Positions 24,497-34,600 of a stretch of 64,000 nt of DNA are shown here, in pieces. Under the pieces are notes generated by a model. That model worked only from the letters and a program-made list of their open reading frames with translations, was not told the origin of the DNA and ran no database searches. The stretch's first letter is position 1, and each line of letters starts with the position of its first letter. The translations under genes were made by a program, and so were the position numbers. Source of the stretch: Chamaelirium japonicum (taxonomy: Eukaryota; Streptophyta; Magnoliopsida; Liliales; Melanthiaceae); NCBI GenBank assembly GCA_947650365.1, contig OX393553.1, forward strand, positions 65,537,611 through 65,601,610, read 5' to 3'.

Positions 24497-24860
24497 GACC
24501 TCCGCTCCGACCTCCGCTAGCCTCCCGCGCCACCCCGGGCCACACCGAGCCACCCCGCGCCCTGCTGCGCCTCCCCAGCGCCCAGCTGCGCCTCCCGCGC
24601 CCTGCTGCGCCTCCCCAGCGCCCTCCCCAGCGCCTCCCAGCGCCTCCCGCACCTCCCCTGTGCCCTGCCGAGGCATAGCGTTCGCCCCCGCGCCCTGCTG
24701 CGCCACCGCAGCGCCCTCCCCAGCGCCTCCCGCGCACTGCTGCGCCTCCCCAGCGCCTCCCGCGCCTCCCAACGCCTCCCCTGTGCCCTGCCGAGGCACA
24801 CCGTTCGCCCCCGCGCCGCTCCACGCCCTCCCGCGCCAGCACAGTGCCTCCCGCGCCTTC
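24497..24860. repeat. GC-rich minisatellite in copia copy 1
   Basis: Repeated CGCGCCCTGCTGCGCCTCCC units of 18-27 bp, with a longer block (CCTGTGCCCTGCCGAGGCA) recurring about 125 bp apart (24656 and 24781). It encodes Ala/Gly/Arg- or Pro-rich frames in several phases, which I treat as artefacts. The same array is at 32449-32812. Confidence 0.85.
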
Positions 24861-27800
24861 CCTTCGACCTTCTTGCGCCGTCTGTTGCTGCTGCCATCAA
24901 TGGGCGTCCACGCTCGTGCTTTTGGCGATTGACGATGCTTGATCGGTTGTTCGGTTCTTTCTTTTGATTGCTTAGTTCTTTTTTTTTTTTGGGGGGTGGT
25001 GCTTCAGTTTCTTTTTCGTCTCCACGGATGATGTTCTTTTTCTTCCACATGCCATTTCTGAATTTGTGAAGGGTCTCTTTGTTCTCTTCTCGTTTTATTT
25101 TTCTTTCATCACTCCCCATGGATTCCAAGGTCGCCCCACTTGTTGGCTCTCAAGACGGTTTTGCCCGTCGTATTACTACAGTTCTCTTGGATGACAAGAA
25201 TTTTCTTTCATGGTCCAATTCTGTTCGTGTATATCTTGCCGGCCGAGATAAGCTTGCATGGCTTACTGGTGTCTCGAAACCTGCGGAGGCGGCCGATGTG
25301 TTAAAGTGGACCACCGAAAACTTTCAGATTCTTGGCTGGCTTCAATGCTCGATGGAGCCCAAAATCTATGAGCAGTTCATGCGGTATGATTCTGTTTCTG
25401 GTTTATGGTCTGCTCTCCAAAGAACTTATGGCCACACTCGGGTTGATGCTCGGATCTATGCTGTCTATCGGGAAATCACTGCCGCTACTCAGGGCGATCG
25501 TTCTGTTCAGGAGTATTTTTCTTTTCTTCAAAGTCGTTTCCTCGAGCTGTCCGATTTAGAGCCTCTGAGTGCTTTCCAGGACCCTACTGATGCTGCACTT
25601 GCTCGGCGACGACAGGAGAAAAGGGAGACGTATCAGTTTCTGATGGGACTTCGAACCGAGTTTGAGGCTATTCGTGTTCAAATTATTGGGATGTCCCCTC
25701 TCCCTGATCTTCTTGACGCCTTCTCTCTTGTTGCTGATCAAGAGCGTCGCCTTCGTCTCACTGGTGCTCCGCAGGTGCTTGTTTCTCCTTCCGGTGATCT
25801 CCCGACTGAGCAGATGGCCCTTGCTTCTGGTTCCCGCCCCCCGTTCTCGTACGCTCGTGGTCGTGGAGGTTGCTCTCTGTCTGGTGGGCGTGGTCTTCCT
25901 GGTGGTCGTGGCACTACCGGTCCTCCCGGTCCTTGTACCTATTGTGGCAAGCAGTTTCATGATCGCTCCCGATGTTTCCAGCTGTACCCGCATCTGCGTA
26001 CTCCCCCTTCACCTGCTTCTCGTTCCCCGACTGTGGCTGCTGTCGACATTTCCAGTTCGTTGACGTCTCCTTCTCCGGCTCCTGGTGTTTCGGATTTGAG
26101 CCAGATGGTCTCCCAGGTGCAGCAGCTGATGAGTCAACTTCAGCACCTTCAGCCGCCGTCTTCTCAGCCCTCAGCTTCCACTGCTTCCTCCTCAGGTACT
26201 TCGTTCGCCTTCCAAGCATCAAGGGTTGATCCCCGTTCTTCACCCTGGGTGATTGACTCTGGTGCCACTGACCACATGACTGGTGAGCTTAGTCTTCTTT
26301 CGCATATTGAGCCTTATTGTCAGCGAAATGTCCGCCTTGCTGATGGATCAGTTACACCGATCCTCAGCAAGGGTACTGTTCCTCTTTCTTCTGGTGTTAG
26401 TCTTGATTCTGTTCTGCATGTTCCTCAATTGTCCCTTAATTTGTTATCTGTTAGTCGTTTGACTCATTCTTTGCGTTGTTCTGTGACATTTTTTCCTGGT
26501 GGATGTGTTTTTCAGGACCTGACTTCGAGGAGGACTTTTGGCACGGGCCGTGAGAAGGATGGGTTGTACTTACTGGACCGACCGCTTGTTCCTCCTGCTG
26601 CTGCTCTGCCCGTTACCTCTACTGCTTCTCCTGCCCGCATATCTACCTCCCAGACTGCTGATCTGTGGCACGCTCGGTTTGGTCATGCTAGTCCGCTCTC
26701 TGTGGCTTCTGTCTGTCCTGAGTCCTCATTTAGCTCTTCTTTTCGTTGTGATGTGTGCGAACTTTGTAAACACACACGTAGTTCTTATTCTCCATCTTTT
26801 AGTCGGTCATCTTCTGCTTTTGAGTTAGTTCACTCTGATGTCTGGGGCCCGTCTCCTGTGACATCTTATGATGGCTTTTGTTACTATGTTACATTTATTG
26901 ATGATTATTCTCGTTGCTGTTGGGTTTATCTTCTAAAGCGCAAGTCTGATGTGTTTACTATGTATTGTCACTTTTCTGCAATGGTTCAAACTCAGTATGG
27001 GGCTCGCATACGTGTTCTTCGCTCTGACAATGGTGGTGAATATACGTCTTGTTCTTTTACCTCTTACCTTGCAGCACAGGGTACTCTTCATCAGTTTTCA
27101 TGTCCCTATACACCAGAGCAAAATGGTGTGGCGGAGCGAAAGAATCGTCATCTATTGAATATTGTTCGCTGCATTCTTCGCGGGATGTTGGTTCCTAAGT
27201 CTTTCTGGAGTTCTGCTATCCTTACTGCTGCCTATTTGATCAACCGGACTCCATCACGTTCTCTTTCTTGAACGTTACAAAGCCAGACTAGTTGCTCGTG
27301 GTTTTACTCAGACTGCTGATGAGTTTGGAGCTACCTTTGCTCCTGTTGCCAAGTTGACCAGTGTTCGTTTACTGCTTTCCCTTGCGGCTAGCCACTCTTG
27401 GCCTCTTCATCAGCTTGATATTAAGAACGCTTTTTTGTATGGTCATCTCGCTGAGGAGATATATATGGATCCTCCTCCAGGGTACCGTCTTCAGGGGGAG
27501 TATTCGGGGAGAGTTTGTCGCTTAATCAAGTCCCTTTACGGCTTGAAGCAGTCTCCCAGAGCTTGGTTTGAGCGCTTTAGTACTGTGATTCTTCGTATCG
27601 GCTTCACTCGATGTTCTGCTGATCCAACCTGCTTTATTAAGATCACTGCAGAGGGCCGACGTGCTATTGTTCTAGTATACGTTGATGATATTATTCTTAC
27701 AGGGGATGATGCAGCTGGGATCACTGCCGTCAAGAATACTCTTCAGGTTGCCTTCGAAGTGAAGGACCTTGGACCTCTTCGTTACTTTCTGGGGATTGAG

Positions 27801-28641
27801 ATAGCTCGCTCTCGCCAGGGTATCTCTATCTCTCAGCGGAAGTATACACTTGATCTTTTGCATGATACTGGTCTTCTTGGGTGTCGACCGGCTCGTACAC
27901 CGATGGATGCTAATCATCGTCTTCATGCAGAATCCGGTGTTCTTCTTTCTGATCCCAGTTCCTATCAGCGTCTTGTTGGTCGCTTGATTTATCTCACTCA
28001 CACTCGACCTGATATCAGCTTTGCAGTTAGTGTGGTGAGTCAGTTTATGCATGCTCCCCGAACATCCCATATGGCGGCTGCAATTCGGATTCTACGTTAT
28101 CTTAAAGCTGCTCCTGGCCTTGGACTTTTTTATCGGGCTCAGGATGGATCCAAGTTATCTTGTTATACTGACTCGGATTATGCGGGTTCCCTTACCGATC
28201 GTCGTTCTACTTCTGGCGTCTGCACATTTTATGGTGAGCATCTTGTTTCATGGAAAAGTAAAAAGCAGCATGTTGTCTCTCGATCTTCTGCTGAGGCTGA
28301 GTATCGTGCTATGGCACATGGGACTACGGAGTTGATCTGGTTACATTCTCTTTTATCAGAGCTTGGATTCCCTACGTCAAGTTGCTCAACTCTTTTTTGT
28401 GATAACCAGTCAGCAATTTTGCTTGCTTCTGACTCTGTTCTTCATGAGCGGACCAAGCATATTGAAGTCGATATTCACTTCCTCCGGGATCATGTTCGGT
28501 CTGGTACCATTACTCCAGTGTTCATTCCGTCTGCTGACCAGATTGCTGATGCGTTTACCAAGGCTGTTGGACCGACTCGTCTTCTTCCTACAATTTCCAA
28601 GCTGGGCATGTCTGACGTCTTTGCTCCAGCTTGAGGGGGAG

Positions 28642-28800
28642 TATTGGAGTTTTATTATGTGTTTGTCCTTATTATTAATAAGTTTGTCCTTATTATTAAT
28701 AAGTGTTTCTATGAGGACTTTATTGTAAATCTTATGCTTACTTTGTTATAAAAGGAGTTAGGGTTATAACCCTAACTCACGGGTTTTTATTTTCTCTACT
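28642..28800 (+). repeat. 3' LTR of nested copia, copy 1
   Basis: A very short LTR (159 bp) after the purine tract. It contains two adjacent copies of TTTGTCCTTATTATTAATAAG-like sequence, TATAAAA at 28747 and a perfect 24-bp palindrome at 28755-28778 (centre GGTTATAACC). Repeated at 36594-36752. Confidence 0.7.
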
Positions 28801-29480
28801 CTTTCTTCTCGGGCTGCAGTGGCGAAACCCGGGCGACTGGGTGACGCGGCCAGCGGGTGGTGTGGCCGGACCTCGACGGCGAGCAGACGACGGGGCACGG
28901 TGGAGTGGGTGGCGTCGCGGTCGGATCGGGGCGTCGGGAACGGGCCGGCGGCGTCGGGTTCGGGGCAGGCGGCGTCGGGAGCGAAGATCGGGGCCGGCCA
29001 GCCGCTTTGGGGCGCGGATCGGGGCCGGGCAGCAGCCGGGGTTGCTGATCGGACCCGGGAGACCGGACCGATCTCTGATCGGTTTCTCCTTCCCTCTCTC
29101 TCTCTCTTCTTTTATTTCCTTGGTTACTGTTGTATGCTGTGATGGAGATGATGATGAATGTGGTGGGAGCAGCAGATGAGATGGGGGCGAGGCTCGCCGG
29201 CGTCGCACCGACGAGTTCCGGTTTCGCACCGGCGGGCTTCGCACCCTCTTTTCTTTCGCAGAAAAGCAATCAGGATTAATCCGAAAATCTCATTCATCCA
29301 CTGCTTAGAATTATGTTTACTGGGCTTTAAAGAGCCTTACATGAGATAACAACTCCTTAACAAACTAAATCCAAATCATAACCGATCTATCAGAATTAAC
29401 AGCGACTAATTATCCATCCGAAATTAAATAATTTAAACAGCAAAATAAACTACGGTCCACGATCTACTCGGATGACGATC

Positions 29481-30002
29481 TCAACCGTCCTCCCACAGAT
29501 GGCGCTTCCAGCTGGCATCGGGTCGCGGCTCGGGCTGGTCGGCGTCCTGCGTCAGCTCTCCCGGGGTGACGAGAACTCGACTCCGTCGAGTAGGCATGTA
29601 GAAGACGTCATCTATCATCTGAAGAGCTTGAACCGTGTACTGAGCAGCGTCCCGGAGAAACCTTAACACTCGCGAATTCGGACGATCCTGCCAGTGATTA
29701 AAATATAGTAACCAGCTGCCGGTCACTATGCTTCCAACTTGCTCACCTGCAAAGAAGTACACCTGTATCCAAACTCGTGCAACAATAGGCAATGTGGGCT
29801 CAATGGGGTACCAAGGACAGGGGATTACGGGAGCAGGCCTTTCGATCATAATATGGGGTATCAGGGGTGGGATTGCTAGACCTGTCAGTGCAAACAGAAA
29901 ACTAATATTGGGACCGTGGCATACCCACTGACCAAAGACGGGATCACTTACAACCTCAGACAACCTACCCAACCTCGAACTTTGGGAAGACTCAGCTTCC
30001 AA
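29481..30002 (-). CDS. Unknown second ORF of the gypsy-like element, copy 1
   Basis: An open frame of about 173 residues downstream of gag-protease on the same strand, running at its C-terminus into the LTR. I do not recognise it. It has a hydrophobic, proline-rich middle (FLFALTGLAIPPLIPHIM, later VARVWIQVYFFAGEQVGS) and a charged tail. No reverse transcriptase, integrase, chromodomain or RNase H motif is visible. Copy 2 preserves it at 37433-37954 with one residue change noticed. It could be a structural or regulatory protein of the element or an eroded piece of another reading frame. Position and frame length are seen; function is unknown. Confidence 0.45.
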   Translation of the reverse strand: MEAESSQSSRLGRLSEVVSDPVFGQWVCHGPNISFLFALTGLAIPPLIPHIMIERPAPVIPCPWYPIEPTLPIVARVWIQVYFFAGEQVGSIVTGSWLLYFNHWQDRPNSRVLRFLRDAAQYTVQALQMIDDVFYMPTRRSRVLVTPGELTQDADQPEPRPDASWKRHLWEDG

Positions 30003-30044
30003 CTCCCTCTTAATCCTAGTATTTATGCGCTTGTATAGGTCATC

Positions 30045-31637
30045 TTACCAATGTGCAAACTCTTTCAGGGATTGTGGTACCTCCTTTTGGGAATACAGAG
30101 TGATTTCCTCGCCGTTTTTCATAAAGGTGTAGGTATTGTTCCTTCCATCGTGGATGGTACTGTTGTCATACTCCCATGGCCTCCCCAGTAGGACATGACA
30201 ACAGTCCATATCAAGGACGTAACACCAAATTTTATCAAAGTAATCATCCACGGCGAGTCGGACACGACATCGCGCGGTGACACCAAGCGTGGGACCGCTT
30301 GTCACCCAACCAGTACGCCAAGGTTTGGCGAGTGTCTCTATGACCAAGTGGTTTTCCTCGACATGCGAGCGAGCCACATAATTTTCCGAGCTACCACTAT
30401 CGATATGTAGGACTCCTAACTTTCCGGACACGGTGCACCAAGATGCAAAGGTATTGTTCCTTAGCCAAGGTGAGTGACCAACACTAGTCGTCCTCAGAGG
30501 TTCACAGTCTTGTGATATGGTGGCCGTGACAATGCAACCTAACCTATCGCATCCCACGTCAAGTTCCTCACAGTCATCAAGGTCAGGGACATAGACCTCT
30601 TCTTCCAGGTCATCCTCACATTGTCCCTCACCTGACTTAACCATTAAAGTCTTAGGAGGTGCCTTTGATGGGCATTGGTGGGCAAAGTGGCCAAACCCCT
30701 GACAGCGGTAACACTGTCCTTTACCTGGGGGCCCTTTGGGAGGCTCGCCCAAAATTCCTTTGCCTTTGTCTTCCCGACTTGGGGTTGACTCAGGGGCTTT
30801 TGACGGTTGACTTCTAACGGGGTAATCCTGAGGCTCAGCTCGCTTGTAAGCGGGTGGTTTGTGGTACAACTCTAGATCCTGCGCGACTTGGTAGGCATGC
30901 TCTAAGGACACAACATCGCGCAAGTGGAGTTCCTTCTGGAACTCCTCCCTCAAACCTAACCTAAAGCGGGATAAAGTCATCTCGGGTTCTTCTTGCACAT
31001 CACACCGGATTAGGAAATCATCGAAACGTGTGATATAGTCGGAAACCGACTTGGTGCCCTGAGATATCTTCTGCCACTGGTCTATAAGACGGGGTCGGTA
31101 AGAGGTGGGGAGATACTTTTCAGACAGTTTCTCCTTCATTTCCTCCCATAACTCGATGGGAGGTTGGCGGTTCCTGGCCAATGCCCTTTCGGTGTTATGC
31201 CAGTAGAGTTTGGCAGCACCGATCAGTTTCATTCTGGCGAACCGGATTCTCTGGGCATCTGACATGTTGTACCACTGAAAGTAGTGGTCCATGTCTGCCA
31301 TCCAGTCTGAAAACATGGTCGGATCTAAACGACCATCAAAACTAGGGGCGTCCAGTTTGATACTGCGCATGGCGCGCTCATCAGGGGTTTCACGCGCCGG
31401 ACGGTTGAATTGTGGTCGGGGCTCGTTGCGCCTACCACGCTCTCGATCGACTCCATCCACATAAGACTCATTGTCGGTATGGATAGAGGTCTCTACCCGG
31501 TCGAGGCGGGTGTTCAGGCGGGCTTCTATCCCATCTACTCTAGCAGTCATATCGGCCCTAAGGTCAGCTAAGGCCTTCAGTATTTGTTCACTATGGTCCA
31601 TTGTGATGGAATAGGTTTTACCGCTACGGGTTTGCAT
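30045..31637 (-). CDS. Gag-protease polyprotein of the gypsy-like element, copy 1
   Basis: A 530-residue frame starting MQTRSGKTYSITMDHSEQIL, just inside the primer binding site. In order: an N-terminal coiled region (about 15-55), the Ty3/gypsy retrotransposon gag domain (about 95-245, with FDGRLDPTMFSDW and RFRLGLREEF), a CCHC zinc knuckle CYRCQGFGHFAHQC (309-322), and an aspartic protease-like domain (LHIDSGSSENYVA near 410-422, LLGRPWEYD near 480). It ends there, with no polymerase following. This is the gag-only (TR-GAG) pattern of nonautonomous elements, which family knowledge says are mobilised by enzymes from other elements. It appears whole. Confidence 0.8.
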   Translation of the reverse strand: MQTRSGKTYSITMDHSEQILKALADLRADMTARVDGIEARLNTRLDRVETSIHTDNESYVDGVDRERGRRNEPRPQFNRPARETPDERAMRSIKLDAPSFDGRLDPTMFSDWMADMDHYFQWYNMSDAQRIRFARMKLIGAAKLYWHNTERALARNRQPPIELWEEMKEKLSEKYLPTSYRPRLIDQWQKISQGTKSVSDYITRFDDFLIRCDVQEEPEMTLSRFRLGLREEFQKELHLRDVVSLEHAYQVAQDLELYHKPPAYKRAEPQDYPVRSQPSKAPESTPSREDKGKGILGEPPKGPPGKGQCYRCQGFGHFAHQCPSKAPPKTLMVKSGEGQCEDDLEEEVYVPDLDDCEELDVGCDRLGCIVTATISQDCEPLRTTSVGHSPWLRNNTFASWCTVSGKLGVLHIDSGSSENYVARSHVEENHLVIETLAKPWRTGWVTSGPTLGVTARCRVRLAVDDYFDKIWCYVLDMDCCHVLLGRPWEYDNSTIHDGRNNTYTFMKNGEEITLYSQKEVPQSLKEFAHW

Positions 31638-31664
31638 GCAATGAAAGGCTTCCTATCCAACCTA

Positions 31665-31677
31665 TGCTCTGATACCA
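31665..31677 (-). other. Primer binding site, internal region 1
   Basis: TGCTCTGATACCA on the plus strand is the complement of TGGTATCAGAGCA (initiator tRNA-Met), three bases from LTR 2. The second is at 39617-39629. Confidence 0.85.
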
Positions 31678-31680
31678 ATT

Positions 31681-34600
31681 TGATGGGGAAGCGTCACGGT
31701 TTTCCCAAATAACAAGACCGGGGATCGTTCGGGGTGAAGACCTCCGAAATTGGACAGGAAATACCAGGTCTTAATTAGCAACCTAAATTGCACTTTAACA
31801 GGGTTTCAATGATTAAACAGGCTCAACAGGTGTTTGTTTCAAGGACACAGGTTCATGTAATATTCAGGGTCCTATTTGTAAACCAGCAATCGCAATTGTA
31901 TCAAAGAGCAGGGAATTCTATGTTTACAATATTGAATAGTGATAATAATAGGACAGGCTGAAATATAATTTTCAAAGAACAGGAATTTGCCTATGTTGAA
32001 TTCGGAACGAATGCACCTGATTTGGCTCGCAGTAGTCAGCACAATCAATCTTCTTCCAGGATATTCTCGGGATTCTAAATGCGAATAGCTGATAGCTGTC
32101 TTCAATTGCCAAAGAGGTGATAACACATTCACCTTTACTTCCTCTCACACCAGCTCAAAGAAACAAAAAAAAAATGTTGTTCACGTGAAGTCTGAGAGCC
32201 CACAGTCAACACAAGAACCCAAGTATTTAAAACCACAGACTTTCTTTTGTACTTGATGTGGGGCAAGCACGTGACTAACCCCTTCACAAGCCACCGAAAT
32301 AAAGCTGATCCTGATCCACTGTTCTGCAGAAAGATAGGTGGCGTGCCTTCTTTCTATTGGAGTTTTACCAGTAAGAGAACGTGATGGAGTCCGGTTGATC
32401 AAATAGGCAGCAGTAAGGATAGCAGAACTCCAGAAAGACTTAGGAACCGACCTCCGCTCCGACCTCCGCTAGCCTCCCGCGCCACCCCGGGCCACACCGA
32501 GCCACCCCGCGCCCTGCTGCGCCTCCCCAGCGCCCAGCTGCGCCTCCCGCGCCCTGCTGCGCCTCCCCAGCGCCCTCCCCAGCGCCTCCCAGCGCCTCCC
32601 GCACCTCCCCTGTGCCCTGCCGAGGCATAGCGTTCGCCCCCGCGCCCTGCTGCGCCACCGCAGCGCCCTCCCCAGCGCCTCCCGCGCACTGCTGCGCCTC
32701 CCCAGCGCCTCCCGCGCCTCCCAACGCCTCCCCTGTGCCCTGCCGAGGCACACCGTTCGCCCCCGCGCCGCTCCACGCCCTCCCGCGCCAGCACAGTGCC
32801 TCCCGCGCCTTCCCTTCGACCTTCTTGCGCCGTCTGTTGCTGCTGCCATCAATGGGCGTCCACGCTCGTGCTTTTGGCGATTGACGATGCTTGATCGGTT
32901 GTTCGGTTCTTTCTTTTGATTGCTTAGTTCTTTTTTTTTTTTGGGGGGTGGTGCTTCAGTTTCTTTTTCGTCTCCACGGATGATGTTCTTTTTCTTCCAC
33001 ATGCCATTTCTGAATTTGTGAAGGGTCTCTTTGTTCTCTTCTCGTTTTATTTTTCTTTCATCACTCCCCATGGATTCCAAGGTCGCCCCACTTGTTGGCT
33101 CTCAAGACGGTTTTGCCCGTCGTATTACTACAGTTCTCTTGGATGACAAGAATTTTCTTTCATGGTCCAATTCTGTTCGTGTATATCTTGCCGGCCGAGA
33201 TAAGCTTGCATGGCTTACTGGTGTCTCGAAACCTGCGGAGGCGGCCGATGTGTTAAAGTGGACCACCGAAAACTTTCAGATTCTTGGCTGGCTTCAATGC
33301 TCGATGGAGCCCAAAATCTATGAGCAGTTCATGCGGTATGATTCTGTTTCTGGTTTATGGTCTGCTCTCCAAAGAACTTATGGCCACACTCGGGTTGATG
33401 CTCGGATCTATGCTGTCTATCGGGAAATCACTGCCGCTACTCAGGGCGATCGTTCTGTTCAGGAGTATTTTTCTTTTCTTCAAAGTCGTTTCCTCGAGCT
33501 GTCCGATTTAGAGCCTCTGAGTGCTTTCCAGGACCCTACTGATGCTGCACTTGCTCGGCGACGACAGGAGAAAAGGGAGACGTATCAGTTTCTGATGGGA
33601 CTTCGAACCGAGTTTGAGGCTATTCGTGTTCAAATTATTGGGATGTCCCCTCTCCCTGATCTTCTTGACGCCTTCTCTCTTGTTGCTGATCAAGAGCGTC
33701 GCCTTCGTCTCACTGGTGCTCCGCAGGTGCTTGTTTCTCCTTCCGGTGATCTCCCGACTGAGCAGATGGCCCTTGCTTCTGGTTCCCGCCCCCCGTTCTC
33801 GTACGCTCGTGGTCGTGGAGGTTGCTCTCTGTCTGGTGGGCGTGGTCTTCCTGGTGGTCGTGGCACTACCGGTCCTCCTGGTCCTTGTACCTATTGTGGC
33901 AAGCAGTTTCATGATCGCTCCCGATGTTTCCAGCTGTACCCGCATCTGCGTACTCCCCCTTCACCTGCTTCTCGTTCCCCGACTGTGGCTGCTGTCGACA
34001 TTTCCAGTTCGTTGACGTCTCCTTCTCCGGCTCCTGGTGTTTCGGATTTGAGCCAGATGGTCTCCCAGGTGCAGCAGCTGATGAGTCAACTTCAGCACCT
34101 TCAGCCGCCGTCTTCTCAGCCCTCAGCTTCCACTGCTTCCTCCTCAGGTACTTCGTTCGCCTTCCAAGCATCAAGGGTTGATCCCCGTTCTTCACCCTGG
34201 GTGATTGACTCTGGTGCCACTGACCACATGACTGGTGAGCTTAGTCTTCTTTCGCATATTGAGCCTTATTGTCAGCGAAATGTCCGCCTTGCTGATGGAT
34301 CAGTTACACCGATCCTCAGCAAGGGTACTGTTCCTCTTTCTTCTGGTGTTAGTCTTGATTCTGTTCTGCATGTTCCTCAATTGTCCCTTAATTTGTTATC
34401 TGTTAGTCGTTTGACTCATTCTTTGCGTTGTTCTGTGACATTTTTTCCTGGTGGATGTGTTTTTCAGGACCTGACTTCGAGGAGGACTTTTGGCACGGGC
34501 CGTGAGAAGGATGGGTTGTACTTACTGGACCGACCGCTTGTTCCTCCTGCTGCTGCTCTGCCCGTTACCTCTACTGCTTCTCCTGCCCGCATATCTACCT

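Larger units (their letters stand above)
24398..28805 (+). mobile_element. Nested Ty1/copia element, copy 1, in LTR 1
   Basis: The insertion 24403-28800 is flanked by CTTTC (24398-24402, 28801-28805); LTR 3 shows the same site unoccupied. Plus-strand coding remnants: gag from 25118 (MDSKVAPLVGSQDGF) with zinc knuckle CTYCGKQFHDRSRC near 25935, protease WVIDSGATDHMTG near 26250, GAG-pre-integrase and integrase (about 26650-27250), reverse transcriptase (YVDDIILTGDD near 27680) and RNase H to 28634. A purine tract GAGGGGGAG precedes a short 3' LTR (28642-28800). At the left there is an inverted piece of integrase sequence and a GC-rich minisatellite, and no complete 5' LTR. It is broken, with only a few breaks. 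Confidence 0.85.
23729..29554 (-). repeat. LTR 1 of the gypsy-like array, with nested copia
   Basis: LTR sequence at 23729-24402 and 28806-29554 (1,423 bp together) is split by the copia insertion. The right half is GC-rich (28806-29060) with long open frames on both strands that reflect composition and are not genes. Confidence 0.82.

Noticed and set aside
24447-25128. Long Ala/Gly/Arg-rich and Pro-rich open frames on both strands (also at 32399-33080)
   Set aside because: They follow the periodic GC-rich minisatellite, occur in several frames at once and match no family.
28777-29269. Arg/Pro-rich and Gly-rich open frames on both strands (also at 36729-37221 and 40133-40771)
   Set aside because: They lie in the GC-rich half of the gypsy-like LTR; high GC removes stops in all frames.
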